Assembly (NCBI GenBank): GCA_029582155.1
Contig: CM055909.1
Coordinates: 19,360,798-19,424,797, forward strand
DNA: 64,000 nt
Direction: 5' to 3'
Origin: Panopea generosa
Taxonomy: Eukaryota; Mollusca; Bivalvia; Adapedonta; Hiatellidae
Shown here: one piece after another, positions 47,801-59,527 of the stretch
Numbering within the stretch: the stretch's first letter is position 1
Layout: each line of letters opens with the position of its first letter
The notes under the pieces: generated by a model
Database searches by the model: none
What the model was told of the DNA's origin: nothing
Seen by the model: the letters and a program-made list of their open reading frames with translations, nothing else
Position numbers and translations under genes: made by a program

Positions 47801-50800
47801 TTGGACCGACCGTCAGTCATGACGATCAATATATTGTCCGCATTGTCTCTGTTGCCATTACTCGAGTTAAAACTACTGTCTCCGACGTATTTCAATCCAA
47901 GGTCGGTACGGGTACCGCCGGTTTTATAACTGATTAAATATGAGGAAGACATATTTAAAGTATTAAATTAGTTGAATGGTGGAGGTTTAGGCAGGCAGAC
48001 GAGACATACATTGATTGGTTGATGTACAGGCAGGTAGGCGAGCAGACAGGCAAACAGACAATGATTGGTGGATGCACAAGCAGGTAGGCTATCAGACAGA
48101 CAGACAGACACCTATTGGTGGATGCACAAGCATGTAGGCAATCAGGCAGGCATACATTCATTGATTGGTGAATGCACAAGAAGGTAAGGAATCAGGCAGG
48201 CAGACAGACACTGATTGGTGAATGCACAAACAGGTAGACAATCAGACAGGCAGACAGACACTGATAAGTGGATGCACAATTATGTAAGCAATCAGACAGG
48301 CAGACAGACATTGACTGGTGGATGCACAAGCAGGTAGGCAATCAGACAGGCAGACAGACACTGATTGGTGGATGCACAATCAGGCAGGCAATCAGACAGG
48401 CAGACAGACACTGATTCAGACACTAATTGGTGGATGCACAAGCAGGTAGGCAATCAGACAGGCAGACGGACACTGATTGGTGGGTGCACAAGGCAAACAG
48501 ACACTAATTGGTGGATGTACAGGTAGATAGGCAAGCAGACAGGCAGAAAGACACTGACTGGGGGATGTACAGGTAGGTAGGCAAGCAGACAGGCAAACAT
48601 ACATTAGTTGGTAGGTGTAGAGGCAGGTAGGTGAGCAAACAGGCAGACGTACATTGATTGGTGGATGCACAAGGCAAACATACACTGATTGGTGGATGTA
48701 CAGGTAAATAGGCAAACAGACACTGATTGGTGGATGCACAAGCAGGCAGGCAATCAGACAGGCAGACAGACACTGATTTAGACACTAATTGGTGGATGCA
48801 CAAGCAATTAGGCAATCAGACAGGCAGACAGACACTGATTGGTGGATGCACAAGCAGGCAGGCAATCAGACAGGCAGACAAACACTGATTCAGACACTAA
48901 TTGGTGGATGCACAAGCAGGTAGACTATCAGACAGGCAGACGGACACTGATTGGTGGATGCACAAGGCAAACAGACACTGAATGGTGGATGTACAGGCAG
49001 GTAGGCAAGCAGACAGGCAGAAAGACACTGACTGGTGGATGTACAGGTAGGTAGGCAAGCAGACAGGCATACATACACTGATTGATGGATGTACAGGTAG
49101 GTAGGCAAGCGGACAGGCAAACAGACATTAGTTAATAGGTGTACAGGCAGGTAGGTGAGCAAACAGGCAGACGTACATTGATTGGTGGATGCACAAGGCA
49201 AACATACACTGATTGGTGGATGTACAGGTAGGTAGGCAAGCAGACAGGCAAACAGACACTGATTGGTGGATGCACAAGGAAAACAGACACTGATTGGTGG
49301 ATGTACAGGTAGGTAGGCAAGCAGATAGGCAGATAGACACTGATTGGTTGATGTACAGGTAGGTAGGCAAGCAGACAGGCATACAAACACTTATTGGTGG
49401 ATGTACAGGTAGGTAGGCAAGCAGACAGGCAAACAGACACTGATTGGTAGGTCGACAAGCAGGTAGGTGAGCAAACAGGCAGACGTACATTGATTGGTCG
49501 ATGTACAGGCAGGTAGGCAAGCAGACAGACAGACGTACACTGATTGGTAGATGTACAAGCAGGTAGGTGAGCAAACAGGCAGACGTACATTGATTGGTGG
49601 ATGTACAGGCAGACAGGCGAGCAGACAGACATACGTACAATGATTGGTAGATGTACAGGCAGGTAGGTGAGTAAACAGGCAGACGTACATTGATTGTTGG
49701 ATGTACGGACAGGTAGGCGAGCAGACATATAGACTTACAGTGATTGGTGGTTGTACAGGCAGGTAGGCGAGCAGACAGACAGACGTACAAGTACAATGAT
49801 TGGTGGATGTATAGACAGGTAGGTGAGCAGCCAGACAGACGTACACTGATTGGTGGATGTACGGACAGGTATGTGAGCAGCCAGACAGACGTACAACGAC
49901 TGGTGGATGTACGGACAGGTAGATGAGCAGACAGACAGACACACAATGATTGGTGGATGTACAAACAGGTAGATGAGCAGACATACATTGATTGGTGGAT
50001 GTACAGACAGGTAGGCGAGCAGACAGACATACGTACATTGATTGGTGGATGTACATACAGGTAGGCGTGCAGACAGACATACGTACAATGATTGGTGGAT
50101 GTACAGACATGTAGATGAGCAGACAGACATACGTACACTGATTGGTGGATGTACAGGCAGGTAGGCGAGCAGACAAACATACGTACAATGATTGGTGAAT
50201 GTACATACAGGTAGGCGAGCAGACAGACAGACGTACAATGATTGGTGGATGTACAGACATGTAGATGAGCAGACAGACATACGTACAATGATTGGTGGTT
50301 TTATAGGCAGGTAGGCGAGCAGACAGACAGACGTACAATGATTGGAAAATGTACAGACAGATAGGCGAGCAGACAGACATACATACAATGATTGGTGGAT
50401 GTACCTACAGGTAGGCGAGCAGACAGACAGACGTACAATGATTGGTGGATGTCGGACATGTAGATGAGCAGACAGACATACGTACAATGATTGGTGGTTG
50501 TACAGGCAGGTAGGCGAGCAGACAGACAGACGTACAATAATAGGTGGATGTACGGACAGGTAGGTGAGCAGCCAGACAGACGTACAACGATTGGCGGATG
50601 TACGGACAGGTAGATGAGCAGACATACAGACGTACAATGATTGGTGGATATACAAACAGGTAGATGAGCAGACATACAGTTATTGGTGTATGTACAGACA
50701 GGTAGGCGAGCAGACAGACAGACGTAGAACGATTGGTGGATGTACAGGCAGGTAGGCGAGCAAACAGACAGACGTACAATGATTGGTGAATGTACAGACA

Positions 50801-51136
50801 GGTAGATGAGCAGACAGGCAGACAATCATTGATAAGTGGAGTTCGTGTAGGTAGGCGAGCAGATAGATAGACAGACAGCCATTTATTCATGGCTGTAGAG
50901 ATAGGCAGGCAAGAATATAGGCAGACAAACGTTGATTTGTGAATGTTGAGGCGAGAAAACAAATCAGTTTATTGTACAATTTTGAGAACATAGCAAGACC
51001 TTTTACAATGATATATGAATATCAGCGTAATAGAGAAGTATATGCTAAACTAAAACAAGCATTGTACTGCTTAATAATCAAGGAGATGGGCCATTTGAAC
51101 TATATTGGTACACATATACTCGTAAGGTTCACATAA

Positions 51137-51189
<53 letters not shown>

Positions 51190-54100
51190 ACATGTTCCAA
51201 AAATACAATATTGACCCATAAGATGCACACGTATAACAACGTGCATTCATGCGTGAAAAAATTGTTTTGCAGTACGAGTGGTAACATTGTATGCATTTGT
51301 TGGTATTGGCTTTATATTTAAATTACATGTCGATATTCTTAACACTGTTCTACTGACCAGTGCTTAACAGAGTGACAGTTTCATATCTATTTAATGTTAA
51401 AGGGATATATCAGGGAATAAAAGTCTTAAGAAAATAAATTGATTAAAAAAATGCATCTCATTATCATTAATAAATAAAATCCGAATGGCTTGGTATGTAT
51501 ATCCACCAAAACGTGAATTTATATTGGAGTGGTAAACTTGGCAAAACTTAAATATTGCGCGACGACCTTCACATCGTCATCCGAACATTTATTTAACTTG
51601 TATCATTTTGGCAATACGGGGTCAGTGAGTATAAAAAGGCATAGCATATTTGAAAAATTTGTTTTAGCCAATTTTAATATTTTGAAAAATCCTGGAATAT
51701 TTCCTTTAATATCATGGACAACGGTGAAAGGTTAAAAAAGAAACCATTTCTTTTGTCGAAGAGAATTTGAAAATAGTTGAATCAGATGATTCAACCCCCT
51801 CCTCAAAATAAAAACAAACATTCATTGAACGTTCACTAACCGGTCGTTTAATATATATATTATTATACAGTAAGTTCAGTTGTATGTTCAATATATACAT
51901 ATATGCCGAATATATTTGTGTAATCGGGTAATGCATTGTACATGTATTCACAAATCATGACGAGACTTTCTATTAAAATGGATTTACAATTATGAGTGCA
52001 TGAGCCCTTTTGACTATAAAAACATGGTCGATTTTTTGAACTGATTATGTAAGTATATGGAGCAGCCACGAAACAAGGACTCGTGCATGGTCCCTTTTGA
52101 CTATAAAAACACGGTCCATCTTTTGAGCTGATTATGTGAGTATATGAAGCAGCCACCAAACAAGGACTCGTGCATGAGCCCATTTGACTATAAGAACATG
52201 GTCCATCTTTTGAGCTGATTATGTAGGTATATGGAACAGCCAAAAAACAAGGACTCGTGCATGAGCCCTTTTGACTATTAAAACATGGTCCATCTTTTGA
52301 GCTGATTATGTAAGTATATGGAGCAGCCACGAAACAAGGACTCGTGCATGAGCCCTTTGGACTATAAAAACATGGTCCATCTTTTGAGCTGATTATGTAA
52401 GTATATGGAACAGCCACGAAACAAGGACTCGTGCATGAGCCCTTTGGACTATAAAAACATGGTCCATCTTTTGAGCTGATTATGTGGTATATGGAACAGC
52501 CATAAAACAAGCACTCGTGCATTAGCCCTTTTGACTATTAAAACATGGTCCATATGTTAAGCTGAGTATGTAAGTATATGGAGCAGCCACGAAACAAGGA
52601 CTCGTGCATGAGCCCTTTGGACTATAAAAACATGGTCCATCTTTTGAGCTGATTATGTAAGTATATGGAACAGCCAAAAAACAAGGACTCGTGCATGAGC
52701 CCTTTTGACTATTAAAACATGGTCCATCTTTTGAGCTGATTATGTAAGTATATGGAACAGCCACGAAACAAGGACTCGTGCATGAGCCCTTTGGACTATA
52801 AAAACATGGTCCATCTTTTGAGCTGATTATGTAAGTATATGGAACAGCCACAAAACAAGGACTCGTGCATGAGCCCTTTTGACTATTAAAACATGGTCGA
52901 TCTTTTGAGCTGATTATGTAAGTATATGGAGCAGCCACGAAACAAGGACTCGTGTATGGGCCCTTTTGACTTTTATAACATGGTCCATCTTTTGAGCTGA
53001 TTATGTAAGTATATGGAACAGCCACGAAGCAAGGACTCGTGCATGAGCCCTTTGGACTATTAAAACATGGTCCATCTTTTGAGCTGATTATGTAAGTATA
53101 TGGAGCAGCCACGAAACAAGGTCTCGTGCATTAGCCCTTTTGACTATTAAAACATGGTCCATCTTTTGAGCTGATTATGTAAGTATATGGAGCAGCCACG
53201 AAACAAGGATTCGTGTATGAGCCCTTTGGACTATAAAAACATGGTCCATCTTTTGAGCTGTGTATGTAAGTATATGGATCAGCCACACAACAAGGACTCG
53301 TGCATGAGCCCTTTTGACTTTGAAAACATGGTCCATTTTTTGAGCTCATAATGTCAGTATATGGAGCAGCCACGAAATGAGCCCTTTTGACTATAAGAAC
53401 ATGGATCATCTTTTGAGCTGATTATGTAAGTATATTGAGCAGCCACAAAACAAGGACTCGTGCATGGGCCCGTTTGACTTTAAGAACATGGTTAATCTTT
53501 TGAGCTTATTATGTAAGTATATGGAGCAGTCACGAAACAAGGACTCGTGCATTGGCCCTTTTGACTTGAAGAACATGGTTCATCTTTTGAGCTGATCATA
53601 TAAGTATATGGAACAGCCACGAAAGAAGGACTCGTGCATGAGACCTTTTGACTATAAGAACATGGTCAATCTTTTGAGCTGATAATGTAAGTATATGGAA
53701 CAGCCACGAAACAAGGATTCGTGCATGAGCCTTTTGGACTATAAAATCATGGTCCATCTTTTGAGCTGATTATGTAAGTATATGGATCAGCCACAAAACA
53801 AGGTCTCGTGCATGAGCCCTTTTGACTATAAAAACATGGTCCATTATTTTAGCTGATTATGTAAGTATATGGAGCAGCCACGAAATGAGCCCTATTGACT
53901 TTAAGAACATGGATCATCTTTTGAGCTGATTATGTAAATATATGGAGCAGCCACGAAACAAGGACTCGTGCATGGGCCCTTTTGACTTTAAGAACATGGT
54001 TAATCTTTTGAGCTCATTATGTAAGTATATGTCACAGCCACGAAACAAGGACTCGTGCATGAGCCCTTTTGACTTTAAGAACATGGTTCATCTTTTGAGC

Positions 54101-55570
54101 TGATCATATAAGTATATGGAACAGCCACGAAAGAAGGACTCGTGCATGGGCCCTTTTGACTATAAGAATATGGTCCATCTTTTGAGCTGATTATGTGAGT
54201 ATATAGAGCAGCAACGAAACAAGGACTCCTGCATGGGCCCTTTTGACTATAGGAACATGGTCCATCTTTTGAGCTGATTATGTAAGTATATGGAGCAGCC
54301 ACGAAACAAGGACTCGTGCATGAGCCCTTTTGACTATTAAAACATGGTCCATCTTTTGAGCTGATTATGTAAGTATATGACACAGCCACGAAACAAGGAC
54401 TCGTGCATGGGCCCTTTTGACTATAAGAACATGGTCCATCTTTTGAACTGATTATGTAAGTATATGGAGCAGCCACGAAACAAGGACTCGTGCATGAGCC
54501 CTTTTGACTATTAAAACATGGTCCATCTTTTGAGCTGATTATGTAAGTATATGACACAGCCACGAAACAAGGACTCGTGCATGGGCCCTTTTGACTATAA
54601 GAACATGGTCCATCTTTTGAGCTGATTATGTAAGTATATGGAGCAGCCACGAAACAAGGACTCGTGCATGAGCCCTTTTGACTATTAAAACATGGTCCAT
54701 CTTTTGAGCTGATTATGTAAGTTTATGACACAGCCACGAAACAAGGACTCGTGCATGAGCCCTTTTGACTATAAAAACATGGTCCATCTTTTGAGTTGAT
54801 TATGTAAGCATATGGAGCAGCCACAAAACAAGGACTCGTGTATGGTCCCTTTCCCTTCCTACCATTATGCATATTTGGTTATGTAACTTACGTTATTGCC
54901 TGTATGCCATCTATCAACTCCTGTTTGGTGATGTATCTGTTCAGGTTAAACTCGTTATGTGCTGTGGAAGCAAATGTAACGACGCCTACCTGAATATCAT
55001 TTGGACCAATAGCGAACGATTGAACGATGCTTGCTATGTAGTCTTTTTGTCTCTGAAAGTTAGCCGAGCCGACCGATCCCGAAGAATCGACCAAAAACAT
55101 AATATCGGCGGCGGGATGCCCACAATCTGTAATTATTATGAAACATAATGCTTAAGACATCAATTTGTATGGACTGATATACAATTGTTCATCATTTATG
55201 AGTTTACGTAAACCTTGCTCTATACGTTAAAAAAGGGTGTATCTCTTATACCTACATTATAATTCACCACCTTGTTATAGCGATGTCTGCCGCAAAAATG
55301 CGTGTAGTCGTTTTATCGGTTAATGCAACTGCAGTTGTCTACCATACAACTATTTCATGCCGATGTCATGTTTAATAGTAGCATTTGGGCACCATGCGGA
55401 TTATGGATAAAGTGTAGTGAAAGAACCATAACTTTATCTTGAATAAATGACACAATTATTTCCCCTTTTGCATTTTTATTTTTGAATATTTTTGCTTGTT
55501 ATATTTTTACACATATTTGTCTCAAAGTAAACGTACACACATATTTATGTTATCAAAACTTGTCAAGTAA

Positions 55571-55618
<48 letters not shown>

Positions 55619-55763
55619 ATGTTATTAACATTCGCCAAGTTTCCGTACACAAATAGTTATGCTATTAACCATCACCAAGTCATCGTACACACATCTTTGC
55701 GTTATTAACAGTCTCAAAGTAACCCTACTTACATATTTGCGCTATCAACATTCTCCATATACA

Positions 55764-55812
<49 letters not shown>

Positions 55813-56969
55813 ACACGCACCCACGCACGTTTTTGTGTTATCAACCATCACAAAGTCACCATACATTTATTTTTATGTTATTAACAATCTCCAAGTCACC
55901 GTACACAGATATTTGTATTATCAGTATTCTCTGAGTCATCGTACACACATATATATGTGTGTTATCAATATTCTCCAAGCAAGCGTACAAATATATTTGT
56001 GTTATCAGCATTATCCGAGTCATTGGACACACATATATATGTGTTATCAATATTCTCCAAGTAAGCGTACACATATGTTTGTGTTATCAGCATTATCCGA
56101 GTCATCGTACACACACATATATATGTGTTATCAATATTCCCCAAGTAACCGTAGTCATATATTTGTGTTATCTTCGTAAGCGTACACACCTATTTGCGAT
56201 ATCAACAGTCAATACGTCACCGTATATACATGTTTGTGCTATCAGCATTTTTCAAATCAACAATCCCCAAGTAACAGTACACACATATATGTGTTATCGA
56301 CATTCTCCGAGTAACCGTACACTCATATTTGTGTTATAAACAGTCTCCATATAAAAGTATAGATATATTTGTGTTATCAACATTTTCCAAGTAATCTTAC
56401 AAGCATATTTGTGTTATTAACCATCTGCGTTATCAATCTTCTCCAAGTAACCGTACACACATATGCGTGTTATCAACAATCTTAAGTAACCGTACACATA
56501 TAGTTGCGTTATCAACATTCTCCAAGTAACCGTACACTCATATTTGTGTTATTAACAATCTCCATATAACAGTATAGACATATTTGTGTTATCAACATTC
56601 TCCAAGTAACCGTACACACATATTTGTGTTATCAGCCAAGAACATGCGACGGGCGTTATTATTTTCATTGTTTCATTCACATATCACCGTAAAGTTACAA
56701 TTGATATTAAATTTGGAATGTTTACATACCGTAGGCCATAAGTAACCGTGCAGTTCATTTGTATTTTTGCGTACACATGTTTGTAGATTCATTAATTAAC
56801 AAGCATATAGTTTTGATATGCTGAATTCTGTTTCATAAACTACCGAAGAACACATACACCTGTGAATTGTATCTTACAATGGTTTACCTGAAACAGCCCT
56901 GATGGCGGTGCCGTGGACCGTCTCTGTCACAACTAACACCAGCAGTATGAGGTACGTAGCTTTTGCCAT
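44665..56969 (-). CDS. Secreted VWA-domain protein (matrilin/collagen-VI-like VWA), four exons, 3' end not found
   Basis: Four minus-strand exons join with matching phases: 56969-56888 (ends phase 1), 55126-54892 (ends phase 2), 47929-47740 (ends phase 0), 44812-44665 (ends phase 1). All have AG acceptors and GT donors (GTAAAC, GTAAGT, GTAATA, GTAAGA). The product starts with a signal peptide (core YLILLVLVV), then one VWA domain of about 170 residues. All three MIDAS parts are present: DSSGS after the first strand, the Thr of GGTRTD, and the Asp of VMTDGRS. A Cys just before the domain (DCGHPAADI) and one just after (ILPCSG) could form the disulfide that closes extracellular VWA domains. Metal-dependent binding of matrix or another ligand outside the cell is inferred from the family. 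The last donor shows the gene continues; I could not recognise the next exon below 44665, so domain architecture and length are unknown. Confidence 0.85.
46290..46640 (-). repeat. Diverged inverted copy of the 1,023-bp unit's first part
   Basis: Reverse-complemented, it matches the unit over the CATTTTGATAG, AATGATGCTTG, GGGGTATGAAT-CATGATTTCGG and TTCACTTTGT blocks. A shorter plus-oriented relative lies just before it (about 46095-46200), making a head-to-head pair. Confidence 0.65.
47740..47929 (-). CDS. VWA gene exon 3: middle of VWA domain
   Basis: The acceptor is TTAATCAG before TTATAAAACC; the donor is GAG before GTAATA. Translation gives YKTGGTRTDLGLKYV (MIDAS threonine loop) followed by DNILIVMTDGRSN (central strand plus MIDAS aspartate). 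Phases fit both neighbours. It sits just beyond the 50-bp minisatellite array of intron 2. Confidence 0.88.
47985..50935. repeat. 50-bp minisatellite array in VWA intron 2
   Basis: Units such as GGTGGATGTACAGGTAGGTA followed by GGCAAGCAGACAGGCA and ACAGACACTGATT repeat about every 50 bases for 2.95 kb (roughly 58 units, with some shortened ones). Two blends are visible: a GCACAAGCAGG type at the low end and a GTACAGACAGG...CGTACAATGATTGG type at the high end. On the minus strand the units give long overlapping open frames (up to 386 codons) because the unit lacks stops in every frame; these are not credible proteins. Confidence 0.95.
51139..51187. repeat. (TA)n microsatellite in VWA intron 2
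   Basis: About 24 uninterrupted TA dinucleotides between the 50-bp and 87-bp arrays. Confidence 0.95.
51990..54853. repeat. 87-bp minisatellite array in VWA intron 2
   Basis: About 33 units, each containing CCTTTTGACTATAAAAACAT, GGTCCATCTTTTGAGCTGAT and GGAGCAGCCACGAAACAAGG. The period of 87 equals 29 codons, and on the minus strand several runs of units stay open (219, 196, 92 and 191 codons), with the cysteine-rich repeat APYTYIISSKDGPCF. The stretch about 53410-54070 is interrupted, and no splice pattern ties the frames to the VWA gene. Confidence 0.95.
54892..55126 (-). CDS. VWA gene exon 2: first half of VWA domain with MIDAS DxSxS
   Basis: The acceptor is TTACAG before ATTGTGGGC; the donor is AAC before GTAAGT. 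The exon carries FLVDSSGSVG (beta-1 strand plus DxSxS metal site), the helix QRQKDYIASIVQSF and the strand QVGVVTFAS, in the usual VWA order. It ends in phase 2 inside the helix whose next residues (AIT-YKTGG) come from exon 3. Confidence 0.88.
54893..55125 (+). other. Open frame opposite VWA exon 2 (shadow)
   Basis: A plus-strand frame of about 90 codons overlaps exon 2. It has no recognisable domain and its codons mirror the VWA exon, so I regard it as a shadow. It is listed only so that it is not mistaken for a gene. Confidence 0.6.
55573..55616. repeat. (CA)n microsatellite
   Basis: Uninterrupted CA dinucleotides for about 44 bases, embedded in the 40-bp array of VWA intron 1. Confidence 0.95.
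55761..55829. repeat. (ACGC)n microsatellite
   Basis: ACGC tetranucleotides for about 50 bases, then decayed units. It is one of the few CpG-dense spots in the window and alternates purine and pyrimidine. Confidence 0.9.
56888..56969 (-). CDS. VWA gene exon 1: signal peptide
   Basis: The ATG at 56969-56967 opens 27 codons plus one base, ending at TTTCAG followed by GTAAACC. The translation has a short basic start (MAKAT), a leucine/valine core and a small-residue cleavage region (VHG-TA), a textbook secretory signal. The single leftover G joins with AT of the next exon to give the Asp of DCGHP, which confirms the junction. Confidence 0.85.
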
Positions 56970-57387
56970 GTTGATCACAAACCTTTCTTTGTTGCGTTGA
57001 TCACAAAGTGAACTAGCTTACACTAAAATGTAAAATCTTACTACTTGAATCATCGCAGCTATCATATCATAGCATCAATACCGAGCTACCGTACTATTTG
57101 AACTCATTTGAACTTTTTGATACGATGGAGAGATAAAGTTAATAACAATAATTTGCTCTTAAATGTGTGTGCTTGAGATCTGACACTTAATTATCTTTTA
57201 GTTATATGTATATGCGTTTTGCTTCTAAGCATACTTTTGACATGGTTTACACTTTACTAATGTATATATTTTTAACTTATATATTCTAATACGAATGTAA
57301 AACACGATATTACAACTTATACAATCATGCTCGAATTCTTCCTGAATAGAACCAGTACTAAGCATATGCGGAAAAAATGTCAGTTCA

Positions 57388-57478
57388 AGGAGACCACACA
57401 TAGCTGTGAGAGAGGATCGAACACGCGACACTCTTATCCTGGATTCGATGCTCTACCACTGGACCGTGCGCTCCACAC
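57388..57478 (-). repeat. Third tRNA-like head, SINE or tRNA relic
   Basis: The minus strand reads GGTCCAGTGGTAGAGCATCGA (A box) and GCGTGTTCGATCCTCTCTCAC (B box), a cloverleaf-like order. It lies just upstream of the foldback sequence entered by the FLYWCH-MULE. Stem pairing is imperfect. Confidence 0.45.
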
Positions 57479-57729
57479 AGGGTTAAAAATTATACATTTA
57501 ATATGCCCAAACATTGCTAAATCGAATAAGTATTGCAAGGGCGTGTTTTATAAAACTTATAGTCTGTAACTATAATTCAGTATCTATAGGATATTAAGTA
57601 TTATTAGATTATCAACGCCAGTAGAACATTCCATGTAGCTTTTAACCGGCTTAGATGTTGATCTACTTTCCCTTTTCTGGAGTGATTTCATTGACAGATC
57701 AAGTAGGTCAACATCTACTGACAATTATG

Positions 57730-57910
57730 GAATGTAGGACAAAAACCAACCCAGTGATTTTAACTTAGGCGGAAAAAACCCCACCCTAATTATTTTCCAG
57801 GTGAACAAAAACCCACCCTAATTATTTTCCAGGTGTACAAAAACCCACCCTATATAATTTGTAGGCGGACGAAATACCACCTGTGACAATATATTCAAGG
57901 CCGACGAAAA
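57730..57910 (+). repeat. Left terminal inverted repeat of the FLYWCH-MULE
   Basis: It starts GGAATGTAGGACAAAAACC just inside the ACAATTAT(G) duplication. The block ACAAAAACCCACCCTAATT plus TTTTCCAGGTG is tandemly repeated here (about 57775-57835), followed by further degenerate GACGAAA-ACCACCTGT units. Iterated sites near the ends are a common layout for transposase binding. Confidence 0.8.
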
Positions 57911-58264
57911 CCCACCTGTCATAATAAATTGATTTTTTTTTTTAGTATATTAATTGCATTATTTTCATTTTAATAACTTAATCAAATATACAGTAAAGTT
58001 AAATACTTTTAAAAATTCTTCATTCCTCTAATTATTTGGTATCATCTTATGAAGTTCAAACTGATGTTAATTGGAAGTGTCACCCTTCCATAATCGGATA
58101 AATTGATTATAAATAAGCAATTAACTATTAACTAATTATCTTTAATTTCATTATAATTATAATTACTGAGAAAAATAAAATTTCATTTGATGCAAACTGG
58201 GAATCCTTCACTATATAAAACCATGTAAATTCATATTTTAACCATTACTTCCAAACTTTCCAAA

Positions 58265-58417
58265 ATGGAAGTTATCACTAGCAATAAAGGTTCTAGCAAA
58301 TCATGTTATGAAGGCTACTCATACACGAAGAAAAAAACTTCAACAAATACTATCCGCTGGGAATACTCAAAGAGATCCAGCCTAAACTGTAAAGGCTGCC
58401 TCACATCAGATATTGAG
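58265..58417 (+). CDS. FLYWCH zinc finger, exon 1 (transposon-derived)
   Basis: The ATG at 58265 opens 51 codons ending at a GAG/GTGAGA donor. The pattern YEGYSYTKK, then IRWEYSK, then LNCKGC is the first half of a FLYWCH finger. The usual first zinc cysteine (W-x-C) is replaced by Tyr here (WEY), and the Phe before the Gly-Tyr motif is also replaced, so the finger may not fold normally. The phase-0 donor matches the exon at 58680. Confidence 0.75.
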
Positions 58418-58679
58418 GTGAGAATCAATTTGACTTACTTGATTGTTAATTTATTTTGAAATATACCTACATTGTTTAAATAAAGTTAGTTTAAATAGAA
58501 AATGTACTTATCTGATCATGCTTAATTATTATTTTTTTAAATAATAGCTGACTAATATGCTTTGTTAATAAAGATGCTTTAAAATGTGAAGATTTTATTC
58601 AGCATTTAAAATACTATGTTACTGAAATTGTTGTTTATTGATGCAAGTATTTAATAAACATTATTTATTTTATTTGCAG

Positions 58680-58838
58680 ATGAGGCACGTAAAGTCCACC
58701 ACAGACCACAACCATGAGTCTGATCCTTTCCAGATCCCTGCTATGACACTAAAAGCAGAAATCAAAGCATCAGTGGAGGTCAACCGAGGGAAACCACATC
58801 AAATAGTAACAGACAAACTCCACAATGCACCAGCACAG
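58680..58838 (+). CDS. FLYWCH zinc finger, exon 2 (transposon-derived)
   Basis: The acceptor TATTTGCAG precedes ATGAGGCAC and the donor CACAG precedes GTAATT, giving 53 codons in phase 0. It supplies the final histidines of the finger (DHNHESDP) and the conserved helix-rich linker of MULE proteins (KAEIKASVEVNRGKPHQIV). A further acceptor at about 58991 (TTTTACAG before GTGCGCGCGCG) would add VRAREYLA before homology is lost, consistent with internal deletion of the transposase. Confidence 0.75.
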
Positions 58839-59527
58839 GTAATTACTTTGATATTTTAATATAACTAGAAAATGAACAACAATATTTTTATTAAAGATTA
58901 CTGTGGAAGACATGTGTTTTTGTCAAAAGCAAGCTCTAGTTTTTTTTATAATATGATATACACATATCATGACATATTATTTGTTTTACAGGTGCGCGCG
59001 CGTGAATATCTAGCTGTTTGTCTTGTGATTACATTCATGTATTATTTGGTAATAGTAGAATGTTGTATACAGTTTGCAATCCATACCATTGAAAATATCT
59101 TTCATTGGATAATTTCATCCCATTGATAAGAGTTAACCTTGATTAAATTAATTCAATAAAATAGTTAATCACTCAAATTAATTGCTCAATTAAAGACTTT
59201 TCGAGTAGATATAGTGAATATCTAGCTATTTGTCTGGTGATTACATTCATGTATTATTTGGTAATAGCAAAATGGTGTATACAGTTTGCATTCCATACCA
59301 TTGAAAATATCTTTAATTGGATCCCATTTAATCATCATCAGCCTTTATTCTTCTTTGTCATGTTATGCAATTAGAAAAATAAAAAATGTTGAATAAAATG
59401 TCTGTATTCATTGGCTTTTATTTAGAATGAATGTTATCTATTTCTAATACTGAAAACTGTTTCAAATGTGAACAAAATGTAAGTTAAATTATATATTGAC
59501 AGTATAACCCTTATATATATATACATA

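Larger units (their letters stand above)
55510..56636. repeat. About 40-bp degenerate tandem array in VWA intron 1
   Basis: Imperfect units of the form TCTCCAAGTAACCGTACACA plus CATATTTGTGTTATCAACAT recur about every 40 bases. A pure CA run (55573-55616) and an ACGC run (55761-55829) are embedded in it. Open frames on both strands here are low-complexity. Confidence 0.85.

Noticed and set aside
49128-50655. Open minus-strand frames of 386, 329 and 306 codons rich in CLPTCTSTNQ-like repeats
   Set aside because: They are translations of the 50-bp minisatellite in different frames, lie inside a VWA intron and have no start context or domain.
47985-50935. CRISPR-like array
   Set aside because: Units are contiguous tandem repeats without unique spacers, in a eukaryotic intron.
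54867-55148. 93-codon plus frame overlapping VWA exon 2
   Set aside because: Opposite-strand shadow of a well-supported exon.
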